Source: JBAXGW01 sp037139195
Lineage (GTDB): Bacteria > Bacteroidota > Bacteroidia > Bacteroidales > JAHJDW01
Length of the DNA: 20,971 nucleotides
Assembly (NCBI GenBank): GCA_037139195.1
Contig: JBAXGW010000071.1
Span: 1-20,971 of the forward strand
Direction of reading: 5' to 3'
The notes beneath the pieces are model-generated. The model did no database searches. It was given only the letters and a program-made list of their open reading frames with translations, and was not told where the DNA came from. Position 1 is the first letter of the stretch, and each line of letters begins with the position of its first letter. Below, piece after piece: positions 16,932 to 20,971 of this stretch. Both the position numbers and the translations under genes were made by a program.

Positions 16932-17639
16932 TTATCCACGTTTATGTAATCCGCACTCTTTGGTTTCTGGCGATTCCCACCACCATCTGCCTGCCCTTAT
17001 GTCTTCGCCTTCGGCAATAGCTCTGGTGCATGGTGCACATCCAATGCTTGGAAATCCGTTGTCGTGCAATGTGTTGTATGGTATTTTATTTGTTTTTATA
17101 TAATCATTAAGTTGATTTTCAGTCCAATTCAAAAGGGGATTTACTTTAATCAATCCATTATTTTCGTCCCATTCAATTATATCTAAATCTTTTCTAGTAA
17201 CAGACTGTTCTCTTCTAAGCCCACAAATCCATGCATTATTGCCTTTCAAGGCTCTTTGCAAAGGTTCAATTTTTCTTACTTCGCAACAAGCTTTGCGGTT
17301 TTCTATGCTGTAATAGAACATGTTAATCCCTTTTTCATTAACAAGTTCTTGTAATTTATTAGTGTTAGGCGAAAAAATATTGATTTTAATTTTATATTTA
17401 CTTTCGGTTTTTTCTATTAAATCATACGATTCGTAAAACAAACGCCCAGTATCTAGCGTAAATATTGACACAGGGAAATTGTTGCTTGCAATAATATGAG
17501 TAATTGCTTGATCTTCGAGCCCAAGACTGCTTGCAAACACTAGTTTATCCTTGAAGTTCTCTGCACAAGTTCTAATTATTTCTTCAGCGCTTGAGCCTGT
17601 TAATTGATTGTTTATATCGTTGATAAGTTCTTTATACAT
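16932..17639 (-). CDS. cysH: phosphoadenylyl/adenylyl-sulfate reductase
   Basis: Assimilatory reductase that uses thioredoxin or glutaredoxin to reduce adenylyl sulfate to sulfite in the cytoplasm. The 235-residue protein has the PP-loop-type ATP-pyrophosphatase fold (VFASSLGLEDQ, FTLDTGRLF). Cys118-Cys119 (ACCEVRK) and Cys201/Cys204 (GCAPC) are the four ligands of a [4Fe-4S] cluster, which points to the APS-reducing, cluster-containing branch and not the E. coli PAPS enzyme. Catalytic Cys229 is in ECGLH near the C-terminus. No other sulfate-assimilation gene lies in the window, so it stands apart from cysDN and cysIJ here. ATG at 17637-17639. The symbol follows the family; APS versus PAPS preference is inferred from the Cys motif. 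Confidence 0.93.
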   Translation of the reverse strand: MYKELINDINNQLTGSSAEEIIRTCAENFKDKLVFASSLGLEDQAITHIIASNNFPVSIFTLDTGRLFYESYDLIEKTESKYKIKINIFSPNTNKLQELVNEKGINMFYYSIENRKACCEVRKIEPLQRALKGNNAWICGLRREQSVTRKDLDIIEWDENNGLIKVNPLLNWTENQLNDYIKTNKIPYNTLHDNGFPSIGCAPCTRAIAEGEDIRAGRWWWESPETKECGLHKRG

Positions 17640-17658
17640 AAGCTTATTTTTTCATTTA

Positions 17659-17689
17659 CAAAGAAACAATTTTTTTAAGTGTTTTCAAA
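17659..17689 (-). promoter_or_regulatory. putative cysH promoter
   Basis: On the minus strand, TTTG (17689-17686) is followed after exactly 19 nt by TTTCTTTG (17666-17659). This is one mismatch from the Bacteroidota -7 consensus TAnnTTTG, with correct spacing from the -33 element. The leader would be only about 12 nt. Confidence 0.42.
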
Positions 17690-18019
17690 TAGTATTTTTA
17701 AATTGAGCTTAATTCCGCAAGCAATCTCTAAATCTATTAGTAGACTTCGACTTTAGCCCGCCTTAAGCCTGCCGAAAGGCTCAGTCTGATAGTCATTCTG
17801 ACCCTTCGTCAAGCTCCGGATAAACTAAAGTTGAAGAGCTTTCATTATATGAGCGTTAAAATTTGCTTGCGTATTCTAGTTTTGACAAAAGATGGAATAA
17901 CTTTTGATTGTATTGGAACAATTTTTAAAATATTTCGTAATAAGTAAGTTCCTTGGTATATTTTTTTATAGTTAAAACTTATTATTAAATGGATGAAAAT
18001 CAAAAATTGTAAGTTTTTA
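17690..18019. repeat. divergent gap with degenerate repeat block
   Basis: No credible gene. Bases 17741-17835 hold a degenerate block with GACTTCGACTTTAGCC, an AGCCT (17767-17771)...AGGCT (17777-17781) hairpin, and CAGTCTGATAGTCATTCTGA CCCTTCG, again resembling the GTCA-TCTGA family. The remainder is AT-rich promoter-type DNA between cysH and the rightward lipoprotein gene. Confidence 0.45.
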
Positions 18020-18051
18020 ATTGAATTTGGACGTTTTAAATAGTATATTTG
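18020..18051 (+). promoter_or_regulatory. putative promoter of lipoprotein gene
   Basis: TATATTTG at 18044-18051 is a full match to TAnnTTTG, with ATTG (18020-18023) 20 nt upstream as a near -33 element. It ends 22 nt before the ATG at 18074. Confidence 0.55.
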
Positions 18052-18073
18052 AAATAAATAACAATAATTATTC

Positions 18074-19003
18074 ATGTATAAGAGTGTAATATTATTTTTT
18101 CAGGTTTTAATAATGTTTCTTGTTTTTTCATGTAGCAGCAACGATAATAAAGTTATTGATGAAACATCTACTGATAAGAAAGACCCATTATTTGAGTTAA
18201 CCGACTCGATTATTATCGACAAGCCCGATGTTTCAAAAGAAATAATTAGCGAGTTAATGACCACTGTTCCTAAGCCAATAGAAATTTTGGTTAATCTAAA
18301 GGAAAATGGTGGTTTATATTCGCCAGAGCTTTTATTGAACACCGAGAATATTCAAAAATATTCTTCTGCCTTTCAAATGGCTTTTGTACTTGGAGTTTAT
18401 AAAGCAGACTTCACGTATATCAATATAAATAATGATAAAACTTCTGTAACAAACTATTTAAACAAAGTAACCGATGTTTCGGACAAAATGGATGTTGGAA
18501 GTTTTTTCGACAATAGTGTTATGAATCGTTTTAAAACAAATATTGAAAAAACAGATTCGCTGCATTTTATTACAGAGCAAACTTTTGAAAAAATAAACGA
18601 TTATTTAAAGAAGAACAATCATATAAGTGTTAATGTGCTTATCAATTGCGGCTCTTGGATTGAAAGCATGTATTTAGCTACCAATACCAAAAAGATAGAA
18701 AACAAAAAAGCAGTTTACTCTAGAATTGGCGAGCAACAAGTAGCCTTAGACAATGTTATTTTTTTACTTTCGGTATTTTCAAAAGAACCCAACTTCAAAT
18801 CTCTTTTAAATGATTTGATGGAGATAAGCAAAGAATTTGAAAAAGTAAAAATCACTTATAGCTATGCTAAGCCTACAATAAAAGAAGTAGATGGGCGTTT
18901 GGAAATAACGGATAATAGTTCTTCATCGGTTGAATTATCAGACGAACTATACAAAAGTATAGGCCTTAAAATTAAGAATATACGCGAAAAATTAGTTAAA
19001 TAG
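18074..19003 (+). CDS. conserved Bacteroidota lipoprotein, function unknown
   Basis: A 309-residue predicted lipoprotein: MYKSVILFFQVLIMFLVFSC gives the lipobox VFSC with Cys20. The mature part is mostly helical after a charged linker. Segments such as LGVYKADFTY (about 107-116), NIEKTDSLHFITEQTF and INCGSWIESMYLATNT resemble a family of about 290-residue Bacteroidota lipoproteins that I recall as hypothetical; no function is known to me. The start at 18074 follows a good promoter match; a second ATG 13 codons in would shorten the signal peptide too much. The stop (TAG, 19001-19003) shares one base with the GTG start of the next gene, so the two are translationally coupled. Confidence 0.8.
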   Translation: MYKSVILFFQVLIMFLVFSCSSNDNKVIDETSTDKKDPLFELTDSIIIDKPDVSKEIISELMTTVPKPIEILVNLKENGGLYSPELLLNTENIQKYSSAFQMAFVLGVYKADFTYININNDKTSVTNYLNKVTDVSDKMDVGSFFDNSVMNRFKTNIEKTDSLHFITEQTFEKINDYLKKNNHISVNVLINCGSWIESMYLATNTKKIENKKAVYSRIGEQQVALDNVIFLLSVFSKEPNFKSLLNDLMEISKEFEKVKITYSYAKPTIKEVDGRLEITDNSSSSVELSDELYKSIGLKIKNIREKLVK

Positions 19004-19458
19004 TGGCTAGTAAAAAAATATACATATTATTATTTTTTGTTTTTCTTTTAGGAGGCACAAGCGAAGCGTATAGTCAATGCGGGCAAGAATTACTAGAGCT
19101 ATGTTATCCAAAATTAGGCAGTTATAAATATGTTAACAGCTTTCCTGTACGTATTAAGAAATCGAAAAAAGGTGAACCACCATCCGTAATGAAACAATCG
19201 ATGGTGCTTAATAGCGGGACTAAATACAGGTTTGTGGTATACAATGCCGAGGAGTTTGAAGGCAACCTAATAGTGAATATTTATAATAGTAGCAATTTAG
19301 TAGGAACATCATACGATTACTCATCAGGCAAAACTTATGAATCGATAGATTTTGATTGCAAGAAACCCGGTGTTTATTATATTACCTTTTATTTCGAAAA
19401 CGGGAAAGACGGTTGCTCTATATGTTTAATGGGCCAGAAGGAATGGAAGGCTCAATAG
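19003..19458 (+). CDS. small exported protein, function unknown
   Basis: A 151-residue protein with a signal peptide (MASKKIYILLFFVFLLGG, cleavage near AYSQ). The mature part is beta-rich and contains five or six Cys (CGQELLELC, FDCKKPG, DGCSIC), so a disulfide-stabilised beta-sandwich is likely. GVYYITFYFENGKDGCSI near the end is its most distinctive segment. The start is GTG overlapping the preceding TAG by one base; no in-frame ATG exists near the signal peptide. The one-base overlap suggests that it works with the upstream lipoprotein. The TAG stop is followed at once by an in-frame TAA. I do not recognise a named family. Confidence 0.75.
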   Translation: MASKKIYILLFFVFLLGGTSEAYSQCGQELLELCYPKLGSYKYVNSFPVRIKKSKKGEPPSVMKQSMVLNSGTKYRFVVYNAEEFEGNLIVNIYNSSNLVGTSYDYSSGKTYESIDFDCKKPGVYYITFYFENGKDGCSICLMGQKEWKAQ

Positions 19459-19756
19459 TAAAATAGAACAAACTCCCAAAATCTAAATTTTTCTGTTTAC
19501 TCATCAACTCTGTCTTCGGCTTGCTTCGACTCACTTCGACTCCCCTCAGTGACCGTTGCGAAGATTTCATCCGTCGTTTCACAGTTTTCTTTATTGCTTT
19601 TTCTGATGTTGCCTTAGGCAACTTTTCTCGCACAGTGTAACACCGGGTTTTGTCACAGTGTTTCACGGTTTTCTTTGTTTTCGCTGTGCAACACTGTGTT
19701 TCAACACTGTGTAAATAAAGTGCTTGCTTTAGCAATCTTTTGCCCCGAAACTCCTT
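19459..19756. repeat. repeat-rich convergent gap with CACAGTGT boxes
   Basis: No credible gene; open frames here are chance. CACAGTGT occurs at 19631-19638 and 19654-19661, and its reverse complement ACACTGTG at 19691-19698 and 19704-19711. The latter two lie in an exact 11-bp direct repeat CAACACTGTGT (19689-19699 and 19702-19712). GTTGCC (19608-19613) pairs with GGCAAC (19617-19622). Bases 19510-19555 contain CTTCGACTCACTTCGACTC and CAGTGACC, minus-strand relatives of the GTCA..GAAGTCGAA repeat. Confidence 0.6.
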
Positions 19757-19784
19757 ACACCCTGAACCTTTTACCGTGCACCTT
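19757..19784. repeat. 7-bp periodic repeat, 4 units
   Basis: Four consecutive heptamers with ACC (or its equivalent) in the same place: ACACCCT, GAACCTT, TTACCGT, GCACCTT. Bases 19758-19775 are identical to 20770-20787 in the second array. Confidence 0.7.
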
Positions 19785-19788
19785 TTCT

Positions 19789-19803
19789 CGTTAGGTCATC
19801 CGT
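19789..19803 (+). repeat. 15-bp direct repeat, left copy
   Basis: CGTTAGGTCATCCGT occurs here and, identically and in the same orientation, at 20726-20740. The two copies bracket the PKD lipoprotein reading frame. Confidence 0.75.
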
Positions 19804-20594
19804 TAAAGTGCCTTTATGAATACTTCAACTATACTTGTCCTTGTTGAGAGGCTCAATGTATCGCTTTCTACTTTTCTAACCACGTCAACTTGTAATCCAG
19901 TTAACTTTATCTTTGAATTACGCTAATTTATTGTGATTGTTTTTGTTTTATACGTAGAATAGCTACCTCCTCCAATTCCCAGAGTTACCTTCCACACTCC
20001 TGGCGCATTAAATTTTACAAAACCTTGACTCGAGGTATAGTTGCCATTTCCCACATACGCATCTGAAATACTGCTTGATAACTCTGGACTTGTTGTATTT
20101 ACATAAGTCCAGCCATAATTACTTGACCACCATGACATATCGCCACCCTGTGTTGTATTGGTTAATTGTACTACTGTTGATGTTGTAGCTATTGTATCAG
20201 ATATTGTGAAATCGGCATTAATAGGTTTAATAGTGATTTTTAATTTTGAACTTACTTGCTTCTATTTGCCTTTTTCTAAATTACCAGCTATTGCAATAGT
20301 TTGAGTTACTTCGTAAATTCCTGGACGCCAATAAATATAACTTGGATTTCTTTCATTAATAGTTCCACTTATGTTTGCGCCTTCATTTACATACATATTA
20401 TCAGCTGAAGTTACACCATTTCCATAATCGTAAATAAAAGTGCAGTTTTTTCTTATATCGCCATTATCAAAGAAATGAATTGCATCGCCAACATAAGCCT
20501 CTGTTTTATCTGCTGTAAAACCTGCTTCTGGTTTTTTACAAGAATTAATTGCGAATAATAAACTTGCTATTAAAATTATTTTGTTTGTTTTCAT
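19803..20594 (-). pseudogene. PKD lipoprotein gene interrupted by in-frame TAG codons
   Basis: From ATG 20594 one reading frame runs 263 codons to a TAA at 19803-19805 and is broken only by TAG at 20262-20264 (codon 111) and TAG at 19923-19925 (codon 224). Segments: lipoprotein signal; PKD domain 1; TAG; a KQVSSKLKITIKPINADF linker leading into PKD domain 2, which ends WKVTLGIGGG...KTITIN; TAG; then 39 codons with protein-like composition (IKLTGLQVDVVRKVESDTL). The first TAG falls in the linker between two good PKD domains in the same frame, so it clearly interrupts one ancestral gene. Both TAGs are one C-to-T change from CAG (Gln). The second TAG could equally be the natural end, giving 223 codons. 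Decay, sequencing error or readthrough are alternatives. Confidence 0.6.
20262..20594 (-). CDS. PKD-domain lipoprotein, N-terminal part to first TAG
   Basis: The 110-residue product if the first TAG terminates. MKTNKIILIASLLFAINSC is a lipoprotein signal with Cys19, followed by the typical KKPEAGF leader and one PKD domain (about 24-100). This has AGFTADKTEAYVGDAIHF, the YDYGNG variant of the WDFGDG motif, and the closing YRPGIYEVTQ-like strand. PKD lipoproteins of Bacteroidota are surface or periplasmic and usually bind glycans or proteins. The protein stops abruptly in a charged linker (LEKGK) with no normal C-terminus. Downstream in frame is a second PKD domain, so this is probably a truncated product. 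Confidence 0.65.
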   Translation of the reverse strand: MKTNKIILIASLLFAINSCKKPEAGFTADKTEAYVGDAIHFFDNGDIRKNCTFIYDYGNGVTSADNMYVNEGANISGTINERNPSYIYWRPGIYEVTQTIAIAGNLEKGK

Positions 20595-20768
20595 ACCATT
20601 GATCTTTTTATGTATATACTAAAAATTTGTACTCTCAATTGTTTGTTACTTTATGAATTATTTTTACATCAAATTTATCCATTTACTTTGTCATCGACAT
20701 GTTTCGACTCAAACTCACTGTCATCCGTTAGGTCATCCGTATGGTGTTACCCTAAGCGAAGTCGAAGG
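20595..20768. repeat. upstream gap with dispersed repeats and right 15-bp direct repeat
   Basis: CGTTAGGTCATCCGT at 20726-20740 matches 19789-19803. GTTACCCTAAGCGAAGTCGA (20745-20764) is the clearest copy of the GTCA/CCCT-GAGCGAAGTCGAA family; it can fold imperfectly with AGGGCACC beyond it. 20691-20725 holds another, minus-strand relative (TCGACATGTTTCGACTCA). No convincing promoter for the PKD lipoprotein was seen, and the rightward open frame crossing this region has no protein-like content. Confidence 0.5.
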
Positions 20769-20824
20769 GCACCCTGAACCTTTTACCTTTCACCTTGCAC
20801 CCTTCACTTATTACCGCTCACCGT
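20769..20824. repeat. 7-bp periodic repeat, 8 units, entering a CDS
   Basis: Eight consecutive heptamers (plus strand): GCACCCT, GAACCTT, TTACCTT, TCACCTT, GCACCCT, TCACTTA, TTACCGC, TCACCGT. Seven of eight carry ACC at positions 3-5. The last two units cover the stop codon and final residues of the leftward T9SS type B protein. Confidence 0.75.
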
Positions 20825-20971
20825 TTGTTAAAGTAACGCTTCCCGTCCTAGTTTCCACACTGCCATCGGCAAAGCTCACTGTTATTACATAAAAATACGT
20901 TCCGCTGCTGCACATAGTGCCATCTTTGGTTTTGCCGTTCCAGTAGCCATCTGTTTTGTTCCAGCTATATA
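20811..20971 (-). CDS. 3' end of T9SS type B sorted protein (partial)
   Basis: Partial gene running off the right edge of the window; only the last 52 residues are present. They start YSWNKTDGYWNGKTKDGT and continue through SSGTYFYVITVSFADGS to the end GSVTLTNGER. The order W-NGK-x-DG-x(4)-SGTYFYVI-x(10)-G-SVTL is that of the gliding-motility-associated (type B) T9SS C-terminal domain, so the protein is expected to be secreted to the cell surface. The stop TAA (20811-20813) is followed at once by a second in-frame TAA. The C-terminal GER and the stop are encoded by units of the 7-bp repeat. Nothing can be said of the N-terminal function. Confidence 0.85.
   Translation of the reverse strand, partial: YSWNKTDGYWNGKTKDGTMCSSGTYFYVITVSFADGSVETRTGSVTLTNGER

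Noticed and set aside
17845..18075. Leftward open frame of 76 codons
   Set aside because: It covers the promoter of the rightward lipoprotein gene and consists of AT-rich low-complexity sequence.
19418..19735. Leftward open frame of 105 codons
   Set aside because: It overlaps the end of a real gene and is made of repeat-rich DNA; its translation is Lys/Thr-rich low complexity without a domain.
19923..20270. Frameshift between the two PKD halves
   Set aside because: A first pass suggested a 1-base shift in the A-run near 20272, but checking codon phase showed both halves are in the same frame; the only interruption is the TAG at 20262-20264.
19757..20824. CRISPR array
   Set aside because: Repeats are 7-15 bp, without regular 30-40 bp spacers and without cas genes.
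20653..20892. Rightward open frame of 79 codons
   Set aside because: It reads through dispersed repeats, the heptamer array and the antisense of the T9SS type B C-terminus, which is the convincing coding frame.
1..20971. Alternative genetic code with TAG as a sense codon
   Set aside because: The membrane protein (1251), PepSY-like gene (3765), lipoprotein (19003) and Cys-rich protein (19458) all end at TAG at natural positions, and readthrough would give nonsense or run into the next gene.
1..20971. tRNA or rRNA genes
   Set aside because: I looked for TPsiC-loop-like words and cloverleaf stems in the gaps and saw none that could fold into a full tRNA; no rRNA-like conserved segment was recognised.

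Overview
The window looks like a chromosomal segment from an AT-rich member of the Bacteroidota, probably a gliding or surface-active free-living lineage. The evidence is: two type IX secretion (T9SS) C-terminal sorting domains, one type A and one type B; several lipoproteins with Bacteroidota-style lipoboxes; TAnnTTTG promoter elements of the Bacteroidota type; weak or absent Shine-Dalgarno sequences; and family members typical of the phylum (OstA-like, PepSY-like, a fur-purA pair downstream of a bifunctional relA/spoT).

Region 1 (1-9449) is transcribed entirely leftward. Reading in the direction of transcription it holds a bifunctional (p)ppGpp synthetase/hydrolase, a Fur-family repressor, adenylosuccinate synthase (purA), two secreted PepSY-like proteins, an OstA/LptA-like periplasmic protein, a polytopic membrane protein and a family-4-type glycosyltransferase. 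Everything from purA to the glycosyltransferase is spaced by 10-33 nt and probably forms one transcript. It couples a housekeeping purine gene to envelope genes.

Region 2 (9450-16463) holds one very large rightward gene. It encodes a 2114-residue secreted modular protein: three jelly-roll domains, seven CARDB-like beta-sandwich repeats, a GEVED domain, an Ig-like domain, two copies of a recurrent uncharacterised module and a type A T9SS anchor. It has its own promoter and a strong bidirectional hairpin terminator, and no catalytic domain was recognised.

Region 3 (16464-19458) contains a [4Fe-4S]-type cysH reductase whose stop codon directly abuts the start of a small lipoprotein gene. A divergent pair follows: a conserved lipoprotein and a GTG-started exported protein that overlaps it by one base.

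Region 4 (19459-20971) is the accessory and most unusual part. It is rich in short repeats: CACAGTGT boxes, 7-bp periodic arrays and GTCA..GAAGTCGAA-type elements. It carries a leftward two-domain PKD lipoprotein gene whose reading frame is interrupted only by TAG codons, and this gene sits between identical 15-bp direct repeats. At the right edge is the 3' end of a leftward gene with a T9SS type B (gliding-motility-type) C-terminal domain. No tRNA, rRNA, CRISPR array or transposase was recognised anywhere.
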